A stretch of 64,000 nt of DNA from Bacteroidetes bacterium UBA4416 (GTDB taxonomy: Bacteria > Bacteroidota > Bacteroidia > B-17B0 > Aurantibacillaceae), in NCBI GenBank assembly GCA_002390745.1, contig DGQK01000051.1:211785-275784 (forward strand), in the 5' to 3' direction. The translations under genes and the position numbers were made by a program. This document shows, one piece after another, positions 18,236 through 26,157 of the stretch (the first letter of the stretch is position 1; each line of letters opens with the position of its first letter). The notes beneath the pieces were generated by a model that searched no databases, was not told the DNA's origin, and saw only the letters and a program-made list of their open reading frames with translations.

Positions 18236-19324
18236 ATGAAGTCATTTTTAAATATATCATTAAGTGTTGCACTCACCGGAAGTTTTCTGACTATCGGGAC
18301 CAACGCCACAGCCGGCAACCCGGAAAGGGCAGGCCAGGCAGGAGCAACCCAGTTACTGATAAATCCGTATGCCCGTTCTGCCGGTTGGGCCAACTCAAAC
18401 ACAGCGCGCTGCCGCGGTCTGGAATCGCAATATAACAACGTTGCCGGTTTGGCTTTCACCAGAAAAACCGAGTTGATGTTTATGCGTTCTTCCTGGCTTG
18501 TAGGTTCGGGGATCAACATCAATGCATTTGGTTTCTCTCAAAAGATCGGCGAAACAGGGGCTTTAGCGTTGGGCATCACTTCCATAAACGCAGGTCGGAT
18601 CGAAAGAACCACTGAAGAGCAGCCTGAAGGCGGCCTGGGTACCTTTACTCCACGCTTCACAAATATTGCCTTGTCGTATGCCAAAGGCTTCTCAGATAAC
18701 ATTTACGGCGGTATTACCGTGCGCGTGATCTCGGAAGGGATTGATAACGTAAAGGCTCAGGGCGTTTCCCTCGATGCAGGTATCCAATACCACACCGGGA
18801 AATACGACCAGATCCATCTGGGTGTAGGCCTGAAGAACGTAGGTCCTAAAATGCAATACAAAGGCGACGGTTTATCCGTTCAGAGTACTGTAAACAATGC
18901 TTACGGTAACAGCTACCTGCTCACACAAAACAGCAAGTCGGCGGCTTTCGATCTGCCGGCTTTACTGAACCTCGGCGCAGCTTACGACTTCTATTTACTG
19001 AGAGATACAACCGGAAGACTGAAAACCCACCGTATCACGGTAGCGGGTAACTTTACTTCCAACTCCTTTACCAAAGATAACTTCCTGGTAGGTGTGGAAT
19101 ACGGCTGGAAAGACATCATCATGCTACGTGGCGGTATGACCATGGAAAAAGGTATTTTCAAAGGCGAAGGAAACCGTACGACAGCGTTCACAGGACCAAC
19201 ATGCGGCGCTACTGTTGAGATCCCATTCGGAGAGAAAAAATCGACCTTTGGTATTGATTACTCCTACAGGTTTACAAATCCATTCGGAGGAGTTCACTCT
19301 TTTGGAGCGCGGATTAATTTATAA
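18236..19324 (+). CDS. PorV/PorQ-family outer-membrane barrel protein
   Basis: 362 residues with a signal peptide (about 1-27, cleaved after 'TNATAG'). The N-terminus 'AGQAGATQLLINPYARSAG' and 'NNVAGLAFTRKTELMFMRSS' carry the PorV/UPF0164-like signature (a conserved start followed by repeated beta strands), and it ends in a typical barrel strand. PorV is the T9SS outer-membrane shuttle that carries cargo from the SprA translocon to the attachment complex. This copy sits 29 bp after a T9SS-CTD protein, so it may be a dedicated paralogue for that cargo. A 28-bp perfect palindrome (terminator) follows. Confidence 0.85.
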   Translation: MKSFLNISLSVALTGSFLTIGTNATAGNPERAGQAGATQLLINPYARSAGWANSNTARCRGLESQYNNVAGLAFTRKTELMFMRSSWLVGSGININAFGFSQKIGETGALALGITSINAGRIERTTEEQPEGGLGTFTPRFTNIALSYAKGFSDNIYGGITVRVISEGIDNVKAQGVSLDAGIQYHTGKYDQIHLGVGLKNVGPKMQYKGDGLSVQSTVNNAYGNSYLLTQNSKSAAFDLPALLNLGAAYDFYLLRDTTGRLKTHRITVAGNFTSNSFTKDNFLVGVEYGWKDIIMLRGGMTMEKGIFKGEGNRTTAFTGPTCGATVEIPFGEKKSTFGIDYSYRFTNPFGGVHSFGARINL

Positions 19325-19352
19325 TTCGTATATTTGGACATTCATGAATAAG

Positions 19353-19391
19353 TCCCGTCCCGATAGCTATCGGGACGGGATTCTTTTATTT
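19353..19391 (+). terminator. 28-bp perfect palindrome with T-rich tail
   Basis: TCCCGTCCCGATAG (19353-19366) is followed directly by its exact complement (19367-19380) and a T-rich stretch. It ends the receptor/PorV operon and precedes greA. The inner CCCGATAGCTATCGGG recurs widely in Bacteroidota genomes as a mobile or terminator-like repeat. Confidence 0.7.
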
Positions 19392-19404
19392 TTAAACAGA
19401 ACCT

Positions 19405-19875
19405 ATGGCTATAGCGTATTACACAGAAGAAGGATTGAAAAAGTTGAAAGACGAACTGCATGAACTTAAAACAGTAGAGCGCCAGAGTGTGATCAGGCAG
19501 ATCGCGGAAGCCCGCGACAAGGGCGACCTTTCGGAAAATGCAGAATACGATGCGGCGAAAGACGCCCAGGGCCTCCTGGAGATCAAAATTGCCAAGCTGG
19601 AAGAAATTGTTGCCAATGCCCGCATTGTGGATAGCGCGCAGCTCGATATAAGCAAAGTGAGTATCCTTACCACCGTAAGGATCAAAAACCTGAAGAACAA
19701 CGCCGAAATGAAATATACCCTGGTGGCAGAGAACGAGGCAGACCTCAAGTCAGGAAAGATCTCCATCGACTCGCCTATCGGCAAAGGCCTGGTAGGCAGG
19801 AAAGTAGGAGACAAGGTGGAGGTAACGGTGCCCGCAGGAGTGATCCCCTTTGAGATCATGGAAATCAGCCTCTAA
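19405..19875 (+). CDS. greA: Transcription elongation factor GreA
   Basis: 156 residues, usual length. It stimulates transcript cleavage by backtracked RNA polymerase through the secondary channel. The N-terminal coiled coil carries the conserved acidic tip 'DLSENAEYDAAK' (Asp41/Glu44 type residues), and the C-terminal FKBP-like domain ends 'GVIPFEIMEISL'. The HIT gene starts 11 bp after the stop, so the two probably form an operon. A second start in another frame at 19215 is a shadow. Confidence 0.96.
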   Translation: MAIAYYTEEGLKKLKDELHELKTVERQSVIRQIAEARDKGDLSENAEYDAAKDAQGLLEIKIAKLEEIVANARIVDSAQLDISKVSILTTVRIKNLKNNAEMKYTLVAENEADLKSGKISIDSPIGKGLVGRKVGDKVEVTVPAGVIPFEIMEISL

Positions 19876-19886
19876 AACACAGAATC

Positions 19887-20282
19887 ATGGCCAGCATTTT
19901 TTCGAAAATAGTGGCAGGCGATATTCCCTGCTATAAGATTGCGGAGAACGAGCGTTACCTGGCTTTCCTGGATATTTCGCCCCTTAAAAAAGGGCATACA
20001 CTGGTGATCCCTAAAAAAGAAGTGGATTACCTCTTCGACCTTGATAAAGACACGTATGCAGGCCTCATGGATTTTGCCCGTGAAGTAGCCGAAGGCATTA
20101 AGAAAGCTATTCCCTGCAAGCGTATCGGCCTTTGCGTGATAGGCCTCGAGGTGCCGCATGCCCACATCCACCTGATCCCCATCAATTCCGAAAACGACAT
20201 GAATTTCCGGAACGAGAAGCTCACGCTGAGCAGAGAAGAATTTGAAACCCTCGCAGCCACCATTCGCACGGCGCTTTCCTAA
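19887..20282 (+). CDS. HIT-family nucleotide hydrolase (HinT-like)
   Basis: 131 residues. Catalytic histidine triad 'HAHIHLIPI' (about 91-99), and N-terminal 'SIFSKIVAGDIPCYKIAEN' typical of HinT/PKCI proteins, which hydrolyse AMP-lysine-like phosphoramidates. Physiological substrate in bacteria unknown. Follows greA by 11 bp; yidC has its own promoter downstream. Confidence 0.92.
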   Translation: MASIFSKIVAGDIPCYKIAENERYLAFLDISPLKKGHTLVIPKKEVDYLFDLDKDTYAGLMDFAREVAEGIKKAIPCKRIGLCVIGLEVPHAHIHLIPINSENDMNFRNEKLTLSREEFETLAATIRTALS

Positions 20283-20343
20283 CGTTCGCCGATTCAGGAG
20301 GCTTATTATCATTTTTTGACGAAGCCCCGTCCACAAAAACGCT

Positions 20344-20351
20344 TATATTTG
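20344..20351 (+). promoter_or_regulatory. -7 box of the yidC promoter
   Basis: TATATTTG, an exact TAnnTTTG match, 23 nt before the yidC ATG. The nearest TTG (20316-20318) is 25 nt upstream, slightly longer than usual. Confidence 0.45.
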
Positions 20352-20374
20352 CAGCCTAAAATTTACATCCCATC

Positions 20375-22282
20375 ATGGATAAGAAATCCCTTATTGGCTT
20401 AGGCCTTATTGCCGTTATATTAATTGGCTGGCTGGCCCTCAATGGCCCGAGCAAAGAGCAGGTTGCCAGGAACAAGCAGATCAAAGATTCCATCGACCTG
20501 GCTACTAAAGAGCTGGAGCTGAAAGCCAAAGAAGAGGCAAAGCTCGCGGCTGCAGCCAAAGCAAAAATGGCGGTGATGCCCGATACTGCTGGCGGAAAGG
20601 CGATCAGCCAGGATTCCATTGCGAAGCTGATGGCAAATTCTCAATACAAAGATTTCAGTGTGTCGGCTATCGGTAAAGAAGAAGTATTTACTCTCGAAAA
20701 TGAGCTCATCAAAGTGTATGTTTCCAACAAAGGCGGTAAGATCGCGAAAGTGGAGCTGAAAGAGTATGCGCGCTACGGACAGGGCAAGCCATTGGTATTA
20801 TTTGATAAGGATTCTACAGTGCAGGCGCTGGAGTTTGATGCGTATGCCAACCTGAAATTATCAACCGACAGTTTTTATTTTGCAGCCAATTCGCCTGCCG
20901 TATCCGACAAAGGCGGCGTAAAAACGCTGAGCTTAAAGCTCATGACTGCCCAGCCGGGAAGCTACATCGAGTATACCTACAGCCTGAAGCCAAATGATTA
21001 CATGCTCGACTACGATGTGAATTTCGTGGGCATGCAAAGCATCATCCCGGCCAAGAGCAACCACGTAACCCTGCACTGGGCGCAGGCTTTGCCGAAGCAG
21101 GAGAAACATATCTCGAAAGAGCGTGAAGTGGCAACGGCTTATTTCAATGAGGAAAAAGACGGCGTGGACTACATCAACGCCCGCAAGAGCGAAGAGAAGA
21201 CCTTCTCGGAGTCGAATATCAAGTGGATGTCTTTCAAGCAGCAGTATTTCAACTCCACGCTCATTGCAAAAAAAGATAACTTCCTCAAAGAAGGAAGCTT
21301 CGTGAAAACGTCTGAAAATCCTGCTTCTACAGACATCGTGAAGACCATTACCAGCCAGCTAAGCATTCCTTACAGGCATAACGGCTCCGAAACATTCGGC
21401 ATGCAGTTTTACTTTGGCCCCAACCAATACAAAACACTGAAGAACTACGATTTCGACCTGCAAAAGCTTATTCCAACCGGCTGGAGCGTGTTCAGCTACA
21501 TCAACAAATGGATGGTAATTCCATTGTTCAACGGGCTTTCATCACTTAACAGCGGTTTGATCATCCTCATCCTCACGCTCATCCTGAAAACACTCTTGTT
21601 CCCTATTGCCTATAAAACCTATATGAGCGGTGCGAAAATGCGTGTTCTGAAACCGGAAATTGACGAGATCAATGCGAAATACGAAAAGGATCCGGATCCG
21701 ATGAAAAAGCAGCAGGAAACGATGTCGCTGTACCGCAGGGCAGGCGCTAACCCGCTTTCGGGCTGTTTGCCAATGTTATTGCAGTTGCCGATCCTCATCG
21801 CGCTCTTCGCCTTTATTCCGGCGGCCATTGAGCTGAGGCAAAAAGGATTCTTATGGACGGACGACCTTTCCACTTACGATTCGGTATATAATTTCGGTTT
21901 CAGCGTGTGGGGCTACGGCGATCACGTGAGCTTGTTCGCCTTGCTGATGTTCGTATCCACAATGATCTATACCTGGATGAACAGCGCCTTGCTGCAGCCT
22001 CAGCAAAATAACCAGATGCCGGGAATGAAATACATGATGTACCTGATGCCGGTCATCTTCCTGGCGGTGATGAACAGCTACAGCGCGGGTTTGAGCTGGT
22101 ACTACTTCCTGGCCAACGTGATCACCTTCCTGCAAACCTGGCTGATGCGCAAATTCATTGATGATGGCAAGATCCGTGAGCAATTGCTGGCCAACATGAA
22201 AAAGCCGGAGAAAAAATCGGCCTTCCAGGCAAGGCTGGAAGAAATGACCAAACAGCGTCAGCAACAGATCAATAAGAAATAG
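20375..22282 (+). CDS. yidC: Membrane protein insertase YidC
   Basis: 635 residues, the long Gram-negative type. N-terminal membrane segment ('LIGLGLIAVILIGWLALNGP'), a periplasmic beta-supersandwich domain (about 90-350), then the conserved five-segment insertase core (about 370-600) with 'KTLLFPIAYKTYMSGAKMRV', 'NPLSGCLPMLLQLPILIALF' and the last helices 'AGLSWYYFLANVITF'. It inserts inner-membrane proteins alone or with SecYEG, and is relevant to assembling the complex I subunits encoded next. Basic C-terminal tail for ribosome contact. A terminator follows. Confidence 0.97.
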   Translation: MDKKSLIGLGLIAVILIGWLALNGPSKEQVARNKQIKDSIDLATKELELKAKEEAKLAAAAKAKMAVMPDTAGGKAISQDSIAKLMANSQYKDFSVSAIGKEEVFTLENELIKVYVSNKGGKIAKVELKEYARYGQGKPLVLFDKDSTVQALEFDAYANLKLSTDSFYFAANSPAVSDKGGVKTLSLKLMTAQPGSYIEYTYSLKPNDYMLDYDVNFVGMQSIIPAKSNHVTLHWAQALPKQEKHISKEREVATAYFNEEKDGVDYINARKSEEKTFSESNIKWMSFKQQYFNSTLIAKKDNFLKEGSFVKTSENPASTDIVKTITSQLSIPYRHNGSETFGMQFYFGPNQYKTLKNYDFDLQKLIPTGWSVFSYINKWMVIPLFNGLSSLNSGLIILILTLILKTLLFPIAYKTYMSGAKMRVLKPEIDEINAKYEKDPDPMKKQQETMSLYRRAGANPLSGCLPMLLQLPILIALFAFIPAAIELRQKGFLWTDDLSTYDSVYNFGFSVWGYGDHVSLFALLMFVSTMIYTWMNSALLQPQQNNQMPGMKYMMYLMPVIFLAVMNSYSAGLSWYYFLANVITFLQTWLMRKFIDDGKIREQLLANMKKPEKKSAFQARLEEMTKQRQQQINKK

Positions 22283-22295
22283 AAAAAAGAAGATA

Positions 22296-22327
22296 AAAAG
22301 AGCGGCTTAAAGGGCCGCTTTTTTTGT
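22296..22327 (+). terminator. Rho-independent terminator after yidC
   Basis: AGCGGC (22301-22306) pairs with GCCGCT (22314-22319), flanked by an A-run before and a T-run after. Confidence 0.75.
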
Positions 22328-22437
22328 GCGAATAATGGTCAAAATATTTTTTAGATTTCCTAATAAAAGGCAATTAAATAAGCCCTTCCGGACGTTATTT
22401 GTAACGATTCTAAATACTGAAAAATAGACTGATTGCA

Positions 22438-22468
22438 TTGACGATTTACCTAAAAATGGCTAATCTTA
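22438..22468 (+). promoter_or_regulatory. Probable promoter of the nuo operon
   Basis: TTG (22438-22440), a 20-nt spacer and TAATCTTA (22461-22468, 6 of 8 to TAnnTTTG), 27 nt before the nuoA ATG. The only promoter-like signal in the 213-bp yidC-nuoA gap after the terminator. Confidence 0.45.
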
Positions 22469-22495
22469 CAATCACTAAAATTAAGTGATCTATCT

Positions 22496-22870
22496 ATGAA
22501 CACCGCGTCATCTCCGCTCGATTATCTACCGATTGTTTTAATGTTTATTGTGGCCCTGGGTTTTGTTGTCACAACAATGATACTTTCTCACTGGCTCGGG
22601 CCAAAGCGCAAGACCAAAATCAAGCTGGAGTCGTTCGAGTGCGGGATCGAATCGGAAGGGAATGCCCGTCTTCCCTTTGCCATCAAGTACTTCCTGGTGG
22701 CCATCATTTTCGTACTGTTCGATATCGAGGTTATTTTTATGTACCCGTGGGCAGTGAATTTTAAGGACCTCGGGATGTTCGGTGTAGTAGAAGTATTCAC
22801 CTTCATCGTCCTTCTCCTGGTAGGATTTTACTACATGCTGTCGAAGAAAGCCCTGAAGTGGGAAGAATAA
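22496..22870 (+). CDS. nuoA: NADH-quinone oxidoreductase subunit A
   Basis: 124 residues with three membrane helices. Membrane-arm subunit of complex I near the quinone site. Motifs 'KLESFECGIESEGNAR' and 'FAIKYFLVAIIFVLFDIEVIFMYPWA' are the NuoA/ND3 signature loop and helix. First gene of a full nuoA-N operon; a 79-bp spacer with repeats separates it from nuoB. Confidence 0.96.
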   Translation: MNTASSPLDYLPIVLMFIVALGFVVTTMILSHWLGPKRKTKIKLESFECGIESEGNARLPFAIKYFLVAIIFVLFDIEVIFMYPWAVNFKDLGMFGVVEVFTFIVLLLVGFYYMLSKKALKWEE

Positions 22871-22949
22871 TTAGTTAGTGAAACAGTGAGTCAATGAATT
22901 GTTGAATTCCTCACCAACTCAAAAACTCATCAACTCAAAAATCGTAACA
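22871..22949. repeat. Low-complexity palindromic spacer between nuoA and nuoB
   Basis: Contains 'AACTCAAAAACTCATCAACT' type motif copies and a short GAATTGTTGAATTC palindrome. Related sequences fill the next two spacers of the operon. Confidence 0.5.
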
Positions 22950-23513
22950 ATGTCAAACGAAATCACAAAACGCACAAAGCTCGAAATGGCCAAAAGTCCG
23001 GAAGGGATTGAAGGGCCCGGGTTTTTTGCGACAAAGCTGGAAGATGTCATCGGGCTTGCCCGTAAGAATTCCTTATGGCCTTTGCCCTTTGCAACATCCT
23101 GCTGCGGGATCGAATTTATGGCGACGATGGCCTCTCACTATGACCTGGGCCGCTTTGGCTCCGAGCGTTTGAGCTTTTCGCCGCGCCAGGCCGATATGCT
23201 GATGGTGATGGGTACCATCGCCAAAAAAATGGGACCTACGCTACGACAAGTATACGAGCAGATGGCCGAGCCACGATGGGTGCTATCGGTAGGGGCCTGC
23301 GCCAGCAGCGGCGGTATTTTCGATACTTACTCTGTTTTGCAGGGCATCGATAAAATTATCCCGGTAGATGTGTATGTGCCCGGCTGCCCGCCACGTCCTG
23401 AGCAGATCCTGGAAGGTGTGATGAAAATCCAGCAGCTGGCCGAAAAAGAATCCTTCCGCAGAAGGGAGTCGCCGGAATACAAAAAATTATTGAACAGCTA
23501 CGGTATCGAATAA
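22950..23513 (+). CDS. nuoB: NADH-quinone oxidoreductase subunit B
   Basis: 187 residues from the ATG at 22950; the in-frame ATG at 22899 lies in the repeat spacer and adds a non-conserved leader, so it was rejected. Peripheral subunit carrying cluster N2, the direct donor to quinone. Ligand cysteines are visible in 'TSCCGIEF' (tandem Cys), 'VGACASSGGIF' and 'VPGCPPRPEQI'. Encoded in usual order. Confidence 0.97.
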   Translation: MSNEITKRTKLEMAKSPEGIEGPGFFATKLEDVIGLARKNSLWPLPFATSCCGIEFMATMASHYDLGRFGSERLSFSPRQADMLMVMGTIAKKMGPTLRQVYEQMAEPRWVLSVGACASSGGIFDTYSVLQGIDKIIPVDVYVPGCPPRPEQILEGVMKIQQLAEKESFRRRESPEYKKLLNSYGIE

Positions 23514-23616
23514 CCAATTAGAGGGTTAAAGAATTGGAGAGTTAGAGAGTTGGGAAAACGCCTGTCAAATCTCTAAATCAACAACTCAATAAATCAACAA
23601 CTCATCAACTGAAACG
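23514..23616. repeat. Palindromic repeat spacer between nuoB and nuoC
   Basis: Left half holds GAGAGTTAGAGAGTTG, right half CAACAACTCAATAAATCAAC and CAACTCATCAACTG, so the transcript could fold on itself. No coding potential. Confidence 0.5.
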
Positions 23617-24111
23617 ATGGAATTATTAAACCAAGTCAATGAAAAGCTGAACGCGAACTTTGCAGGGCAGGTAGTGTCGGCAGAAATGCTGTACGATTTC
23701 CCGGTGTTCACCATCAAAACGGAGGCGATGCACGATGTACTGAAATTCCTGAAAGAAGATGCGGAGCTTAACTTTCATTTTCTCACCGACCTCACAGGCA
23801 TGCAGACTGCCGACGAAAAACAGCTGGGTGTGATCTACCATTTGCATAACATGCCAAAGAACCTGCGCATCCGCCTGAAAACATTCATGGACATCCACAA
23901 ACCGGAGCTGCCTACAGCAACCGACCTGTGGCCTGCGGCCAACTGGATGGAGCGCGAAACCTACGATTTCTTCGGGGTGAGGTTCAAAGGACATCCGAAC
24001 CTGAAACGTATTCTGAATGTGGACGAGATGGATATTTTCCCGATGCGCAAGGAGTATCCTCTGGAAGACCAGGAGCGTACAGACAAAGACAACAGCATGT
24101 TTGGCAGATAA
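23617..24111 (+). CDS. nuoC: NADH-quinone oxidoreductase subunit C
   Basis: 164 residues. Hydrophilic-arm subunit (30-kDa family) with the family signature 'WMERETYDFFGVRFKGHPNL' and 'RILNVDEMDIFPMRKEYPLE'. Separate from NuoD, unlike the fused NuoCD of E. coli. Flanked on both sides by related repeat spacers. Confidence 0.95.
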   Translation: MELLNQVNEKLNANFAGQVVSAEMLYDFPVFTIKTEAMHDVLKFLKEDAELNFHFLTDLTGMQTADEKQLGVIYHLHNMPKNLRIRLKTFMDIHKPELPTATDLWPAANWMERETYDFFGVRFKGHPNLKRILNVDEMDIFPMRKEYPLEDQERTDKDNSMFGR

Positions 24112-24202
24112 TCAATTAGAGAGTTAGAGAAATGGAGCGTTAGAAAATTTGGACCTGTTCCATAAATCGCTGAATCAACAACTCAATAAATCAACAACTG
24201 AA
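24112..24202. repeat. Palindromic repeat spacer between nuoC and nuoD
   Basis: Contains AATTAGAGAGTTAGAGAAAT and then ATCAACAACTCAATAAATCA, nearly the same two blocks as the nuoB-nuoC spacer. It decides the nuoD start, since the in-frame ATG at 24149 lies inside the repeat. Confidence 0.5.
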
Positions 24203-25414
24203 ATGAGTAAAGAAACTAATGATACGGTAAACAAAGAGGTGTTTGAGGAGAAGGAATACTCCACGCTCAACCTCGGGCCTACACACCCTGCCACACATGG
24301 TATTTTTCAAAACGTTCTGAAAATGGACGGTGAGATCATTCACGAAGCCACGCCAACCATCGGGTATATTCACCGTGCCTTCGAAAAACTGGCGGAACGC
24401 AGACCGTATGCACAGATCACACCAATCACCGACCGCTTGAATTATTGTTCCTCGCCCATCAACAACATGGGCTGGTACATGACGGTAGAGAAACTGTTGG
24501 GTGCAGAAATTCCGAAGCGTGCGCAATACCACCGCGTCATCATCATGGAATTATCGCGTATTGCCGATCATATTATCTGTAACTCCGTTATTGGGGTAGA
24601 TACAGGGGCAATGACAGGCTTTCTTTACATTTTTCAATGGAGGGAAAAGATCTATGAAATTTTTGAAGAGATCTGCGGGGCGCGCTTAACAACTAACATT
24701 GGCCGTATCGGCGGCTTTGACAGCGAGTGGAAAAAATCGACCTGGGATAAGATCCATGCGTTTATTGCGGAGTTCCCGAAAGCCCTTACCGAATTTGCAA
24801 ACCTGCTGGAGCGAAACAAGATCTTTATGGACCGCACCATCAACTGTGGACCTATCAGCGCCGAAATGGCTCTGGAATACAGCTTTACAGGACCCAACCT
24901 GCGTGCAGCAGGCATCGACTATGATGTGCGCGTGATGAATCCTTACTCTTCTTATGAGGACTTTACGTTTACCGTGCCGGTTGGTACAAGCGGCGATACA
25001 TACGACCGTTTTATGGTACGCCAGCATGAGATGTGGCAGAGCCTCGAGATCATTAAGCAGGCCATCAAAAAAATGCCGGAAGGGCCGATGCATGCCGATC
25101 TGCCGGATTTCTTCCTGCCGCCGAAAGAGCAGGTATACAACAACATGGAAGCCTTGATCTACCATTTCAAAATTGTGATGGGAGAAACTGATATCCCGAA
25201 AGGCGAAGTATACCATTGTGTGGAAGGCGGCAACGGCGAATTAGGGTTTTACCTGATCAGCGATGGAGGCAGGACACCGTTCCGTCTGCATTTCCGCAGG
25301 CCATGCTTTATTTACTACCAGGCTTACCCCGAGATGGTAAAAGGAATCATGTTGTCGGATGCGATCCTCACGATGAGCAGCATGAACGTGATCGCAGGGG
25401 AACTAGATGCGTAA
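24203..25414 (+). CDS. nuoD: NADH-quinone oxidoreductase subunit D
   Basis: 403 residues from the ATG at 24203. The 49-kDa subunit of complex I, forming the quinone-binding cavity with NuoB. Conserved 'LGPTHPATHGIFQ' (quinone-site His), 'IGYIHRAFEKLAE' and 'RIADHIICNSVIGVD'. The C-terminus 'DAILTMSSMNVIAGELDA' is typical. An upstream ATG at 24149 would translate the repeat spacer. Confidence 0.97.
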   Translation: MSKETNDTVNKEVFEEKEYSTLNLGPTHPATHGIFQNVLKMDGEIIHEATPTIGYIHRAFEKLAERRPYAQITPITDRLNYCSSPINNMGWYMTVEKLLGAEIPKRAQYHRVIIMELSRIADHIICNSVIGVDTGAMTGFLYIFQWREKIYEIFEEICGARLTTNIGRIGGFDSEWKKSTWDKIHAFIAEFPKALTEFANLLERNKIFMDRTINCGPISAEMALEYSFTGPNLRAAGIDYDVRVMNPYSSYEDFTFTVPVGTSGDTYDRFMVRQHEMWQSLEIIKQAIKKMPEGPMHADLPDFFLPPKEQVYNNMEALIYHFKIVMGETDIPKGEVYHCVEGGNGELGFYLISDGGRTPFRLHFRRPCFIYYQAYPEMVKGIMLSDAILTMSSMNVIAGELDA

Positions 25415-25493
25415 CAATTAAGAAATAAGAAATCAAGTCAAAATTTAAAAGAGCTTTTGGCTTTTTGTATTATAAAATTTTTGAATTTAAATT

Positions 25494-26078
25494 ATGAGTG
25501 GCAGTCAGGTACACGGAGCACAGCCTTTTGATAAGGCCAAACGCGCAGAGATCGCTTTCAGCGAAGAAGCGATGAAAACAGTGCAAACCATTATTTCGCA
25601 TTATCCGCCTGAAAGGATCAAGTCGGCCATGTTGCCGGTATTGCACGTGGCACAGGCAGAGTTCGGCGGCTGGCTAAGCCCCGAAACGATGGATTATGTG
25701 GCTTCTATTTTAAAGGTTCGTCCGGTGGAAGTATTTGAGGTAGCGTCTTTCTACACCATGTACAACTTAAAGCCCGTAGGCAAATGCGTGCTGGAAGTGT
25801 GCCAGACCAGCTCCTGCTGGCTCAACGGCGCAGAGGACATCGTCAAATACATTGAGAAAAAGCTGAACATCCATGTTGGGGAAACTACCAAAGATGGGAT
25901 GTTTACGCTGAAAGTAGCGGAGTGCCTGGGCTCATGCGGCACGGCGCCGATGCTGCAATGCGGCGCCAGCTTCCACGAAAACCTCACTTACGAAAAAGTC
26001 GATGCGATCCTGGAAGATTACAGGAGCGCCGGGAAACAAAGAAGTTATACGGATTTAGATTATAAAAACACACTTTAA
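25494..26078 (+). CDS. nuoE: NADH-quinone oxidoreductase subunit E
   Basis: 194 residues. 24-kDa thioredoxin-fold subunit holding the [2Fe-2S] cluster N1a. The four ligands are visible as 'VCQTSSCWLNG' (C-x4-C) and 'ECLGSCGTAP' (C-x3-C). An N-terminal extension of about 20 residues precedes the core. The 79-bp gap from nuoD is AT-rich and unremarkable. Confidence 0.96.
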   Translation: MSGSQVHGAQPFDKAKRAEIAFSEEAMKTVQTIISHYPPERIKSAMLPVLHVAQAEFGGWLSPETMDYVASILKVRPVEVFEVASFYTMYNLKPVGKCVLEVCQTSSCWLNGAEDIVKYIEKKLNIHVGETTKDGMFTLKVAECLGSCGTAPMLQCGASFHENLTYEKVDAILEDYRSAGKQRSYTDLDYKNTL

Positions 26079-26157
26079 ATAATTTTTTCAAAGGTGGTTT
26101 CGGGAGCCTCAACCACCATTTGTTGACTGAGGCTCCCGAAGGCAACAAAAACGCAAC

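Noticed and set aside
22871..24202. CRISPR-like array in the nuo spacers
   Set aside because: The repeats vary, sit between genes rather than spacers, and have no cas genes near.
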